Notes under the pieces: generated by a model
The model's input: the letters and a program-made list of their open reading frames with translations, nothing else
Told to the model about the DNA's origin: nothing
Databases searched by the model: none
Part shown: piece after piece, positions 44,317 to 52,295 of the stretch
Position numbering within the stretch: position 1 is the stretch's first letter
How the letters are laid out: every line of letters begins with the position of its first letter
Assembly: GCF_900177535.1 (NCBI RefSeq)
Contig: NZ_FXAJ01000001.1
Location: 1,216,214-1,280,213 of the forward strand
DNA: 64,000 nucleotides
Origin: Priestia filamentosa
GTDB taxonomy: Bacteria > Bacillota > Bacilli > Bacillales > Bacillaceae_H
Direction of reading: 5' to 3'
Program-made: the position numbers and the translations under genes

Positions 44317-44769
44317 ATGTCAATCGAAGTAGGTAGCAAGGTACGAGGTAAAGTAACAGGCATCACTAATTTTGGAGCATTTGTAGAATTATCTGGAGGT
44401 CAAACAGGCCTTGTACATATCAGTGAGGTAGCTGACAGCTATGTAAAAGACATTAACGACCACCTTAAAGTTGGTCAAGAAATTGAAGTAAAAGTTGTGA
44501 ACGAGAAAGACGGAAAAATTGGATTATCCATTAAAAAAGCTATAGATAAACCTGAGAGACAACCTTCTTCTTATTCACAACGCCTACCACGACAGGCAAG
44601 AAGTAATGATAACCGTTCCAAAGACTTTCGTTCAAAAAGTAATTTTCAACCCAAGGAAAACTTCGAACAAAAAATGGCGCGTTTTTTAAAAGATAGTGAA
44701 GAAAATTTATCCACACTCAAACGTAGTACGGAAACAAAACGAGGTGGTAGAGGAGGAAGACGCGGATAA
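44317..44769 (+). CDS. yugI: S1-domain RNA-binding protein (YugI/CvfD, general stress protein 13 type)
   Basis: 150 residues: an N-terminal S1 domain (about 3-72, GSKVRGKVTGITNFGAFVEL..GLVHISEVADSYVKDINDHLKVGQEIEVKVV..GKIGLSIKKA), then a basic, disordered Arg/Ser/Gln-rich tail ending KRGGRGGRRG. This matches B. subtilis YugI/GSP13 and pneumococcal CvfD, ribosome-associated RNA-binding regulators. RBS GAGGGGGA before ATG; monocistronic with its own promoter and terminator. Confidence 0.9.
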   Translation: MSIEVGSKVRGKVTGITNFGAFVELSGGQTGLVHISEVADSYVKDINDHLKVGQEIEVKVVNEKDGKIGLSIKKAIDKPERQPSSYSQRLPRQARSNDNRSKDFRSKSNFQPKENFEQKMARFLKDSEENLSTLKRSTETKRGGRGGRRG

Positions 44770-44795
44770 ACTTTACTACTTCATGATATAGATAC

Positions 44796-44824
44796 AGGCA
44801 AGCCAGTAGAGAGTGGCTTGCCTT
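44796..44824 (+). terminator. Intrinsic terminator of the S1-domain gene
   Basis: AGGCAAGCCA/TGGCTTGCCT, 10-bp stem with an 8-nt loop then TTGTTTG. Confidence 0.85.
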
Positions 44825-44885
44825 GTTTGTTTCCTTTAATCTACTAAAAGGAATAATAATAACTGTTGTTCGTCGTTCCACAAAG

Positions 44886-44917
44886 CTACTTCCTGTAATT
44901 CGTGTTATGTTAAGTAG
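44886..44917 (+). repeat. Dispersed repeat, copy G (3' block only)
   Basis: CTACTT/AAGTAG stem around CCTGTAATTCG and TGTTATGTT; the upstream terminator stem and CGTCC block are missing or highly altered. Confidence 0.6.
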
Positions 44918-44972
44918 TTTTTGGATATCCTGCATCACCTAATAATAGATTTTTCATATAGTCCTTTGCTTG

Positions 44973-45884
44973 TTATTTTGTTGGTTTAATATAAGGAACA
45001 ATTTGTGCAGTGGCCCCTACAGAAGCCCCATGAATAAAGCTCTTATTTTCTAGACTTTTAAAGTTTTTAGTTTGGCCCGTCACCATGACTCCCAAAACTT
45101 TGACATCTTCAAACGGTTTATTTTTATTTGACTGTAAGAAGTTTTGGATAGTCTCTTCATTCCCATTTTTATCGTACTCTTTAAGGGATTTAATAAATCT
45201 ATGGTAGGCCCCCTTTGGTAAATCGGATGGGTTAAACCCATAAACTGGCATACCAGCAGGTCCCTTGCTTTCATCTCCAACCGGCGATGTCATATACAAC
45301 CACACAATGTTCAAGTTATCAGGTATCTGTTTTTGAATCTCTTGGAATGTATAAGGCTTGTCAAAAGAAAGTGCAACTTCTGCTACATAATCATCCATTT
45401 GTGAAATTTCCTCTAAATCATTTTGTACACCGTCATGGGACTTTTGAATAGATGGATGATAAAAGGTTGCCACTTTATTCTTCGTTTGTTTATCATACTC
45501 ATAGAGTTCTGTACCTTCTCCATAGAATCCTGGTATTAACTCGTTATGATCAATATTAATACGAAGCCAATCATAGGAACTTGTAAGCGTACTCCATGGC
45601 ACTAAATAGCCATCTACATTTTTAGAACGATTTGTAATAATATTACCGCCAAACATGGAAGAATTATTCGTAACCTGAGAATCAATTTGAATATTAGGTT
45701 CAGCAATCTCATTATGTAAAAAGAGCTGTTCATGAAGTCTTGTAGAACTTTTTGCAGCAAAGTAATTTCCTATTTTATAAAGGACGGGTAAAGTAATGAG
45801 TACCACAATAATTGAGATGATAATAATCTTTAGTAATTGTCGTCGCTTTGCTTTTCTTAAAGCATCTTTTAACGAATGTTCCAT
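44973..45884 (-). CDS. Anti-sigma factor-like membrane protein (sigma factor regulator family)
   Basis: 303 residues: cytoplasmic basic N-terminus (LKDALRKAKRRQLLK), one membrane helix (about 19-38), and a large external domain (about 45-303) with SGYL-type and WLYMTSPVGDESKGPAGMPVYGFNP segments. This corresponds to the two-part 'sigma factor regulator' N- and C-terminal domains found with Bacillus ECF sigma genes. Overlaps the sigma gene by 16 bases, so the pair is translationally coupled. It probably holds the sigma factor at the membrane until a cell-envelope signal arrives. Confidence 0.87.
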   Translation of the reverse strand: MEHSLKDALRKAKRRQLLKIIIISIIVVLITLPVLYKIGNYFAAKSSTRLHEQLFLHNEIAEPNIQIDSQVTNNSSMFGGNIITNRSKNVDGYLVPWSTLTSSYDWLRINIDHNELIPGFYGEGTELYEYDKQTKNKVATFYHPSIQKSHDGVQNDLEEISQMDDYVAEVALSFDKPYTFQEIQKQIPDNLNIVWLYMTSPVGDESKGPAGMPVYGFNPSDLPKGAYHRFIKSLKEYDKNGNEETIQNFLQSNKNKPFEDVKVLGVMVTGQTKNFKSLENKSFIHGASVGATAQIVPYIKPTK

Positions 45885-46378
45885 CTATGTCTTCCTCCTA
45901 TTTTTGAGTGAATCGACTTACGTGCGCGGAATAATTTTTGCTTCACACTACTTACTTTAAGATTCAAAATAACTGCAATTTCTTCGTATGAAAAATCATA
46001 GTAATACTTTAAAAAGAAAACTTCTCTATATTCTTTTTTGATGTCTTTTAATAAATAGAAAATCTCCTCTTTATTTAAAAGAGCCTCCAGTTCACCATCT
46101 GTGTATTGGAGCTTTGAATAAATTTTCTCCGTTAAGTAGATGTTTTGGTGCTCCTTCTTTCTCTTTAAATCAATGTACTCGTTAAGTGCGACTCTAAAGA
46201 ACCATGGACGAATATTGTTTTCTGTTAGGTCATCTAATAGCGTGTACACTTTGTAAAACGTATTTTGAATAATATCCTCCGCATCTTCTTTTGCCGATCC
46301 TTTTGTCAGTAAGAACTTCAATACTTCTTCTCCTAAATGGATAAGGTAGGAGGCTAATTCATCGTCTTGTTTCATCAT
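45869..46378 (-). CDS. ECF-type RNA polymerase sigma factor
   Basis: 169 residues: region 2 (GSAKEDAEDIIQNTFYKVYTLLDDL..NIRPWFFRVALNEYIDLKRK) and region 4 (LLKDIKKEYREVFFLKYYYDFSYEEIAVILNLKVSSVKQKLFRARKSI), no region 1.1 or 3, i.e. an ECF sigma. The RBS GGGAGG precedes paired ATGs. Likely autoregulated with the overlapping anti-sigma gene. Target promoters unknown. Confidence 0.92.
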   Translation of the reverse strand: MMKQDDELASYLIHLGEEVLKFLLTKGSAKEDAEDIIQNTFYKVYTLLDDLTENNIRPWFFRVALNEYIDLKRKKEHQNIYLTEKIYSKLQYTDGELEALLNKEEIFYLLKDIKKEYREVFFLKYYYDFSYEEIAVILNLKVSSVKQKLFRARKSIHSKIGGRHRWNIR

Positions 46379-46505
46379 TTTTCCTCCCTATACTTATACA
46401 ACGAATAGGTAACAACAAAAGTATACACTTTTGATAAAAAGTGGAATAACCTAAATTTTATAATGAAAACCTTAATTTTCATTATAATTAAGATACAAAT
46501 CAAAA

Positions 46506-46608
46506 CGTTCGTAAAAATATATACACAAAAGTAAAAAAGCGCAGACTCGTTGTTACTGAACACGTCTACGCTTTTTTACTTTCTCCGCCATGCTTTATGT
46601 TAACTAAA
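46506..46608 (+). repeat. Dispersed repeat, copy H (full length)
   Basis: Opens CGTTCGTAAAAATATATACA, stem GCGCAGAC../..GTCTACGC with T6, then ACTTTCTCCGCCATGCTTTA and TGTTAACTAAAA. Located between divergent genes (ECF sigma and DUF4181). Confidence 0.78.
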
Positions 46609-46632
46609 ATTGAAACCAAAATAATACAGCAG

Positions 46633-46670
46633 CGTATAGAAAAGTGGTAAGGGGAAGAATAGGAGAGGCC
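46633..46670 (+). repeat. Duplicated leader segment, copy 1
   Basis: CGTATA...AGTGGTAAGGGGAAGA before the DUF4181 gene; a 16-base exact match recurs at 47169-47184 within a longer similar block. Confidence 0.7.
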
Positions 46671-46674
46671 ATTT

Positions 46675-47103
46675 ATGTATAGCATAGAGTCTACTTTCGG
46701 GCTGAGATTCATATCGTTATTAGCTATTGTTTTATTATTAGGGGTTTCATTTAATATCATCATGAGGAAATGGCTAAAAGTAGAGAGAAAGAAACTCTTT
46801 TCATATAACCATGTTAATGAGAAACATAAAAAAATAGATTGGACCATGAGAATGATTACGATAGCTAGTATCTTGTTAGGATTTATTATAAACATGAGCA
46901 GAGCCTCGACCGACTGGTTTTGGTTTTTACAATCTTGGGTAGTCTTATTCATTTTTATTGTGGTTTCCGAAACGGTTAGAGCTGTTATGGAGAAAAAGTA
47001 TGCCAAAAACCTTAATGCTTATAAGTTAACTATTAGTGAACTACTATTTGTTCTTATATTGTTTTTTATCCTATTCAAGACTGATTTTTTTGGATTATTA
47101 TAA
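46675..47103 (+). CDS. DUF4181-family membrane protein
   Basis: 142 residues, four membrane helices (about 8-28, 60-78, 85-105, 120-140), with the family features MRKWLKVERKKLFSYNHVNEKHKKIDW in the first loop and VSETVRAVMEKKYA in the second. Function of DUF4181 is unknown; the family is common in Bacillus, often in several copies. RBS GGAGAGG. A partial duplicate of its leader appears about 525 bases further on. Confidence 0.82.
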   Translation: MYSIESTFGLRFISLLAIVLLLGVSFNIIMRKWLKVERKKLFSYNHVNEKHKKIDWTMRMITIASILLGFIINMSRASTDWFWFLQSWVVLFIFIVVSETVRAVMEKKYAKNLNAYKLTISELLFVLILFFILFKTDFFGLL

Positions 47104-47158
47104 ATAACGAAAAAACAATATTTATGGAAGTAAAGAATCCTTTAGAGTAATGTTGTGA

Positions 47159-47196
47159 CGTATAAGGAAGTGGTAAGGGGAAGAGCAGGAAGGTAC
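47159..47196 (+). repeat. Duplicated leader segment, copy 2
   Basis: CGTATA...AGTGGTAAGGGGAAGA, then a diverged AGGAAGG with no start codon in the corresponding place. Suggests loss of a second DUF4181-type gene. Confidence 0.6.
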
Positions 47197-47267
47197 AGGT
47201 ACTTGGTCTTTCTAAAAAAGTTACAAAGTATAGGAGTTATAGATATTAAATTAGAGAAGGTGCATTT

Positions 47268-47450
47268 TTGAAAAAAGCTATTTTAAAATTCTTCATCTAT
47301 TTTTCAATCTTTTTCACTAGTAATTTAATTAGCGATATACTGTTTAAACCCCATATCTATTTTCTAACAGCCTTTTCAACAGCCTTTGGTGTTTCGTTAG
47401 GTATAGCTACCATCGAACTCTATATAAATAAAAAATCTAAGGAAGTATAA
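47268..47450 (+). CDS. Small two-span membrane protein
   Basis: 60 residues, TTG start with AGAGAAGGTG upstream. Two hydrophobic segments (about 6-22 and 30-50, YFLTAFSTAFGVSLGIATIE), basic N- and C-termini (MKKAILK, INKKSKEV). Its last codons form the left arm of the following terminator hairpin (copy I). Lies behind the DUF4181 gene and may belong with it. Family not recognised. Confidence 0.5.
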   Translation: MKKAILKFFIYFSIFFTSNLISDILFKPHIYFLTAFSTAFGVSLGIATIELYINKKSKEV

Positions 47451-47504
47451 GAATCCTTAGATTTTTTATTTCCAATAAGATTTATTATGTAACCTAAACT
47501 TATA
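47433..47504 (+). repeat. Dispersed repeat, copy I (terminator plus 3' block)
   Basis: Stem AAATCTAAGGA/TCCTTAGATTT with T6, then a second stem ATAAG/CTTAT around ATTTATTATGTAACC. Confidence 0.65.
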
Positions 47505-47541
47505 TATCTTATCCAATAAAAATTTATTCCCGCCTATAAAG

Positions 47542-47594
47542 GTCAACATGTTGACTTTTTTAATTAGGTTCTTTAAAATGGTCAACATGTTGAT
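47542..47594 (+). promoter_or_regulatory. Pair of GTCAACATGTTGAC operators before the MarR gene
   Basis: Perfect palindrome GTCAACATGTTGAC (47542-47555) and the near-identical GTCAACATGTTGAT (47581-47594), spaced 39 bases start to start, about four helical turns. Probable sites for the MarR encoded next. Confidence 0.85.
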
Positions 47595-47614
47595 TATTTT
47601 AAAGGAGAATGAGT

Positions 47615-48070
47615 ATGGATTCTAAAGTGAAAATTATTATGAACTTCCTTCGTGCCTCTACATTGCTTAATCGAACAGGCCTCAGACTCGTAGAAGGCAC
47701 GGATTTAGCTAGTGTCCAACAGTGGCAGTTGTTAGGAATCATTAATCGAAATGAGGGAATTTCCTTAGCTAAATTATGTGAGGAAACGCTTGTGACTAAA
47801 CAAAATATTACAGGGCTGGTTGAGCGTTTGCGTAAAGCAGAGTTAATTACAACATGGACCGATTCAAATGATAAGCGTATAACAAGGGTTGGAATTACGG
47901 CTAAAGGGAAGAAAACCATGGAGAAAATGAAACCTCGAACAGAAATAAGCAATAATACAACCTTTGCTGACTTTACTACAGAAGAGCTCGACATGTTTGA
48001 TAATATGCTTGAGCGTTTCGTTACTTCTTTACTTATTGAATCAAATGAAAAGAAAGGAACAAAAGAATGA
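47615..48070 (+). CDS. MarR-family repressor of the adjacent MDR pump
   Basis: 151 residues from the ATG at 47615, which has AAAGGAG at 7-nt spacing; the ATG at 47609 is too close. Winged helix: LAKLCEETLVTKQNITGLVERLRKAELITTWTDSNDKRITRVGITAKG. The paired palindromes upstream indicate autorepression. It overlaps the MFS gene by 4 bases (ATGA), so pump and regulator are made together. Confidence 0.9.
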   Translation: MDSKVKIIMNFLRASTLLNRTGLRLVEGTDLASVQQWQLLGIINRNEGISLAKLCEETLVTKQNITGLVERLRKAELITTWTDSNDKRITRVGITAKGKKTMEKMKPRTEISNNTTFADFTTEELDMFDNMLERFVTSLLIESNEKKGTKE

Positions 48071-49467
48071 ACGCATATCAACGTAAAATAACAATTGCTT
48101 TACTTATTGCAACTTTTTTATCTGCGATAGAAGGAACGATTGTTAGTACTGCAACACCAGCTATTGTAGAAAAACTAGGTGGAATCGATCTGATTAGTTG
48201 GGTATTTGCTCTCTATTTACTTACTTCCGCCGTCACAACCCCTATCTTTGGTAAACTAGCCGATCTTTTTGGGCGAAAAAAAGTCTTTATAGTGGGGACT
48301 TCCTTATTTTTAGTAGGATCCTTATTATGCGGGATTTCACAAAATATGGGGCAATTGATTGTGTTTCGTGCTATTCAAGGAATCGGGGCTGGCGCTGTTA
48401 TTCCCATTACCTTTACGATTATCGGAGATATTTTTACTTTCGAACAACGGGCGAAGGTTCAGGGGTTATTTAGCTCCGTTTGGGGAATTGCGGGTCTCTT
48501 TGGACCATTAGTTGGAGGTTTTTTAGTCGATTATGTGAGTTGGCATTGGATCTTTTTCATTAATCTTCCTTTTGGTCTAATCTCGATGTGGATTATTGGA
48601 AAGCATTTAGAGGAAAATATTGAAAAACAAGAACGGAAAATTGATTATGGGGGAGCCATTACGTTTACCATCGGCACCACAGCCCTATTATATCTCCTTC
48701 TTTCAGGAGGAAGTAGTTTCCCTTGGAATTCTATGATAACGTACATACTTTTAGTGGTATCCATCATTCTTCTGGTGGTGTTTGTACGTATTCAAATGAA
48801 GCACCCTGAACCCATCATTCCGGTTAAACTGTTTCATTATCGAGAAATCTTAGTATCAAATCTTGTTGCTTTTTTAGCTAGTACTATTTTGATTGGACTT
48901 ACAACCTACATCCCTTTATGGATTCAAAGTGTGCTTCATAAAGGAGCTACGGCTTCGGGTTTTATCTTACTACCTATGTCTATTGGCTGGCCACTTGCAG
49001 CAACATTCGGCAGTCGCTTCTTGATTAAAGTAGGTCCTAAACCGGTTTCACTTATTGGAATATGTTTTGTTACACTGGGTTCATTCGCTTTAACATTTAT
49101 TACTCCATCATCTCCTATCTGGATGATGCTTGGTATTACCTTTGTTATGGGATTAGGATTTGGTTTGTCGATTACTACATTTACAATCGTTGTACAGTCT
49201 GCAGTTGGCTGGAACCTTAGAGGAGTCGCTACTTCTTCGAATACCTTTGTTCGTACATTCGGACAAACATTAGGAGTAGCTGTATTAGGAACATTCTTAA
49301 ATCAACACTTAGGTGGTTCAACAGACTCTGCATCAGAAGTAGCTTCTCATTCTCTTGCAAATGGAATTCATAACATCTTTCTAATTATGGCAGGAATAGC
49401 TGTAATCAGTTTAGTTGTTACGTTCTGGGTGCCTAAGAAGAAAAAAGAAGAAGAACAAGCTATATAA
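48067..49467 (+). CDS. MDR family (DHA2) MFS transporter
   Basis: 466 residues, 14 predicted helices. Motifs EGTIVSTATPAIVEKLGGIDLISW, TTPIFGKLADLFGRKKVF (motif A), FRAIQGIGAGAVIPITFTI and GLFGPLVGGFLVDYVSWHWIFFINLP (motif C). Multidrug or antibiotic export by family. Controlled by the coupled MarR gene. The SDR gene downstream follows after 129 bases in the same direction. Confidence 0.92.
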   Translation: MNAYQRKITIALLIATFLSAIEGTIVSTATPAIVEKLGGIDLISWVFALYLLTSAVTTPIFGKLADLFGRKKVFIVGTSLFLVGSLLCGISQNMGQLIVFRAIQGIGAGAVIPITFTIIGDIFTFEQRAKVQGLFSSVWGIAGLFGPLVGGFLVDYVSWHWIFFINLPFGLISMWIIGKHLEENIEKQERKIDYGGAITFTIGTTALLYLLLSGGSSFPWNSMITYILLVVSIILLVVFVRIQMKHPEPIIPVKLFHYREILVSNLVAFLASTILIGLTTYIPLWIQSVLHKGATASGFILLPMSIGWPLAATFGSRFLIKVGPKPVSLIGICFVTLGSFALTFITPSSPIWMMLGITFVMGLGFGLSITTFTIVVQSAVGWNLRGVATSSNTFVRTFGQTLGVAVLGTFLNQHLGGSTDSASEVASHSLANGIHNIFLIMAGIAVISLVVTFWVPKKKKEEEQAI

Positions 49468-49596
49468 TATAATGATTTGAGATTCCACGATTGGAAAATC
49501 TGATTTCTTATAGAAGGCTTCCAATCGTTGTATCCATATAACACACAAGAAATAACAAATTTCAACGAAATCAAAATACTAAAGGAGAGAGAAAAA

Positions 49597-50343
49597 GTGA
49601 ATAATAAAGTAGCTATTGTCACAGGATCCAGCCGAGGAATTGGCGCAGAAACAGCTAAATTACTAGCTCAACGTGGAGCGAAAGTAGTAGTTAACTATGC
49701 AAGAAGCGCCACTGCAGCAGAAGAAGTCGTAGCCTCTATTCAAAAAAAAGGTGGCCAAGCCATCGCTATACAAGCTGATGCTAGAAATATGGAACAAATG
49801 AGTCAGCTGGTCGAAGAAACCGTAAAAGCATATGGAACCGTAGATATCCTTGTTCATAACGCAGGGATGAGTTTTCCGAAAAAGACATTTGAAGATATGG
49901 AATGGGAAGAATTTATTCAAAAAACAAATGATGAACTTCAGGCTGCATTTGTGTCAACCAAAGCCGTACTGCCTTACATGAAAAAGCAGCAGTATGGAAA
50001 ACTTGTATATGTATCAAGTGGCTTAAGCAATCATCCAGCTCCATCTTTTATTGCTCATGGAACATCCAAAGGAGGGCTTAATAGTTTTGTAAGATATATT
50101 GCCCAAGAAGTAGGTAAGCAGGGAATTACAGCAAATGTCATTTCTCCAGGCTTAGTCGAAACGGATGCTACGGCTGATCTACCACAAGGGTTTAAACAAC
50201 AACAAGAATCTTTCCTACCACTTGGAAGACTTGGGCGTCCTGAAGATATTGCCAAAGCCATTGCTTTCTATGCAAGTGATGACAGTTCTTATATTACAGG
50301 GAGTTATACGCCAGTAAGTGGTGGCGGTGAAATGAATTCATAA
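49597..50343 (+). CDS. Short-chain dehydrogenase/reductase (SDR)
   Basis: 248 residues from the GTG at 49597 (AAAGGAGAGA just upstream; the longer frame has no RBS). Classical SDR: cofactor loop VTGSSRGIGAETAK with Arg in the NADP position, NNAG equivalent HNAGMS, catalytic Ser/Tyr/Lys in YVSSGLSNHP..FIAHGTSKGGLN. The expected Tyr of YxxxK is replaced by His (HGTSK), which may weaken or abolish activity. C-terminal ISPGLVETDATADLP and GSYTPVSGGGEM. Substrate unknown; possibly linked to the MarR-pump pair. Confidence 0.87.
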   Translation: MNNKVAIVTGSSRGIGAETAKLLAQRGAKVVVNYARSATAAEEVVASIQKKGGQAIAIQADARNMEQMSQLVEETVKAYGTVDILVHNAGMSFPKKTFEDMEWEEFIQKTNDELQAAFVSTKAVLPYMKKQQYGKLVYVSSGLSNHPAPSFIAHGTSKGGLNSFVRYIAQEVGKQGITANVISPGLVETDATADLPQGFKQQQESFLPLGRLGRPEDIAKAIAFYASDDSSYITGSYTPVSGGGEMNS

Positions 50344-50459
50344 AATGGCTAAAACAACTTAGATACGTCCTTGAAGTCATTATATATCTATACATGAAAG
50401 AAAATAATAGACGAATAAACTAAATCATGATGGATAAATGAAAGAGGGAGTTGTGGAGA

Positions 50460-51164
50460 GTGAAAAAGTGGCATGAGTTTTTTTCATCCAACAAAGAGAT
50501 AACGATACGAAACCTGGCCAGATATATGAATCAATTTGTACAGCAGCAATGGGATTTGATTTTAAAAGAAAATCACGATGAATTAATAGAGCATTTTCGA
50601 ACAATAGGTGAGCCTGCTTATGGTGTGTATTTAAATAAGCTTCTAAAACCTATTTTTAAGCAACTGACAGATGCAGGATTGAATGTGAAGCCTGGCTTTA
50701 TTATGCCTAATTCTATAGAACACTGGGGACCACCAGAGGAACGCGAAAGATGTATCTGGTGCGTAGTAAGGAAAAAAGATGAAACGCCTTTAGGTACACT
50801 TGTATTACGAATGTTTCATTCTCATACGAAGTTTGATGTTCCAAGGGCTCCCAATTTCTTTTCATTAGAAGAAGTAGATAAAGAAGCGATTATAAAAGCT
50901 ATTTCTCAAGCTTCTATACGCCTAAATAAGAAAGATCATGGATTCATTCCCCAGAATAGAGAAAACACAGATACTCTAAGATGGGAATATAGTGCAGAGA
51001 CAGGATTGAGCGATTATTTAAAGTCTGATCAAGATGTCTTGGAAGTGAGTTATCTTGATTATGCTCTTTCACAATGGGGAAGACAAGGATGGGAGTTAAC
51101 ATCAGTAGTCCCTTATGAGGGTCGCCTAGTTGCTTTCTTTAAACGTCCTATATCAGCTAATTAA
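50460..51164 (+). CDS. DUF6022-like protein, unknown function
   Basis: 234 residues from the GTG at 50460 (GAGGGAG 9 bases upstream). Soluble, no membrane part. Features: RNLARYMNQFVQQQWDLILKENHDEL, GPPEERERCIWCVVRKKDETPLGTLVLRMFHSHTKFDVPR and a C-terminal QWGRQGWELTSVVPYEGRLVAFFKRP. The WGxQGWELxSVVP end resembles a small domain used in several Bacillus proteins. I believe it belongs to the DUF6022 family, moderately sure. Single gene. Confidence 0.6.
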   Translation: MKKWHEFFSSNKEITIRNLARYMNQFVQQQWDLILKENHDELIEHFRTIGEPAYGVYLNKLLKPIFKQLTDAGLNVKPGFIMPNSIEHWGPPEERERCIWCVVRKKDETPLGTLVLRMFHSHTKFDVPRAPNFFSLEEVDKEAIIKAISQASIRLNKKDHGFIPQNRENTDTLRWEYSAETGLSDYLKSDQDVLEVSYLDYALSQWGRQGWELTSVVPYEGRLVAFFKRPISAN

Positions 51165-51481
51165 ATGAATCCTGAAAATAAGACCAGATGTCTATATAAT
51201 ATATGGTCTTGTTTTTGGGGTTTTATAAGAAATGGGTGTTTGCTCTTTCTAGAACCAACATTATGTTGACTGGTTAGTATTGAATTTCCTGGAATAAAAA
51301 AACCTTTGCTCTGCATTAGCAAAGGGCATTTATATATGGGGGAATACACTAGTAGTATGGACAGTTTTATAGATTGATATACTTTTTTACTTCTTGTCTG
51401 AAGTTTCAAGATTAGTACTAATTCAACAAAAAAACACCGATTCTTTTATATAGGGAATCAGTGTTTTTTCATTTTTAATTA
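51165..51481. other. Intergenic region with repeat fragment J and a terminator
   Basis: Repeat fragment J (51249-51277): CTAGAACCA/TGGTTAG stem around ACATTATGTTGAC. A hairpin CCTTTGCT..AGCAAAGG lies at 51302-51325. At 51429-51473 AAAACACCGATTC/GAATCAGTGTTTT forms the terminator of the minus-strand DUF2200 gene. No gene seen. Confidence 0.6.
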
Positions 51482-51832
51482 TTATTTCCGCAAAATTTTC
51501 TCCATCGTTTTTCCCTTTGCTAACTCATCGATTAGCTTATCTAAATAGCGAATTTCCTGCATAGTTGGTTCTTCGATGTCTTCCACTCGGACACCGCAGA
51601 TCACACCTTTAATCAAAGCCCTCGAAGGGTTCAGTTGGGGAGCTTCCGCAAAGAAGGTCTCAAAGTCTGTCTGTTTTTCCAGTTGAGCTTCTAACTCTTC
51701 CTGGCTATATCCTGTCAACCAACGGATGATTTCATCGACTTCTGTTTTCGTACGTCCTTTTTTCTCCGCCTTCGTAACATAAAGGGGATAGACCTTTGCT
51801 ACACTCATTGTATAGATCCGATGTTTGGTCAT
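51482..51832 (-). CDS. DUF2200-family protein
   Basis: 116 residues, soluble. Full-length match in pattern to DUF2200: [90 protein letters not shown]. Family function unknown; widely distributed and often mobile between genomes. RBS GTGAGGATG. A strong terminator lies after its stop. Confidence 0.88.
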   Translation of the reverse strand: MTKHRIYTMSVAKVYPLYVTKAEKKGRTKTEVDEIIRWLTGYSQEELEAQLEKQTDFETFFAEAPQLNPSRALIKGVICGVRVEDIEEPTMQEIRYLDKLIDELAKGKTMEKILRK

Positions 51833-52295
51833 GGATACATCCTCACTTTTATGTTTTTCTTTATTATATCACGAAAAATAATGGGTTCAAATGAAGTAAT
51901 AACCGTTTGTATGGGTCAAGATTACCTTAGAGCTGTATTAGGTTTGCTTTCTTATGTGAAGGACTGGCTATAATTAAGAAAATTAGGCTTATATATACCC
52001 TCTACAAAGTTAAGTTAATAAAAACAAATATTTGTTTTACTTTTATTTAAATTAATAAAGCAATTATCACTAAGGAGGGGAGGGGGGAAATAGTAGTATT
52101 AACGAAATGATTATAAAACCAAGTAAACATAAAAATCACTTCATTGTTCATATGAGAAGAAAAGGGCCCTTTTAATTATCTCCCCCTTTTTAAGAGATTT
52201 ATTTGTTATCACTTTTTCTATACGTGTAATATACGGGAAATAGAGGCAAAATTAATAATTACCCATAAGGTTTTTATATTCTCCAGAATAATATA
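51833..52295. other. Intergenic region holding a remnant of a 39-residue mini-gene
   Basis: 51930-51978 matches the 3' end of the small gene at 58163 with about four differences in 49 bases, encoding the tail AVLGLLSYVKDWL and stop. Upstream codons do not continue the match. A purine-rich AAGGAGGGGAGGGG at 52071-52086 is followed by no ORF. No gerC-like gene is found here, although gerAB lies next door. Confidence 0.55.

Noticed and set aside
46375-46563. 62-codon minus-strand ORF upstream of the ECF sigma gene
   Set aside because: It runs through repeat copy H and the sigma promoter region; low-complexity Phe/Ile content and no RBS.
46566-47006. 146-codon ORF antisense to the DUF4181 gene
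   Set aside because: The plus-strand frame has RBS, membrane pattern and family motifs; the reverse frame has none.
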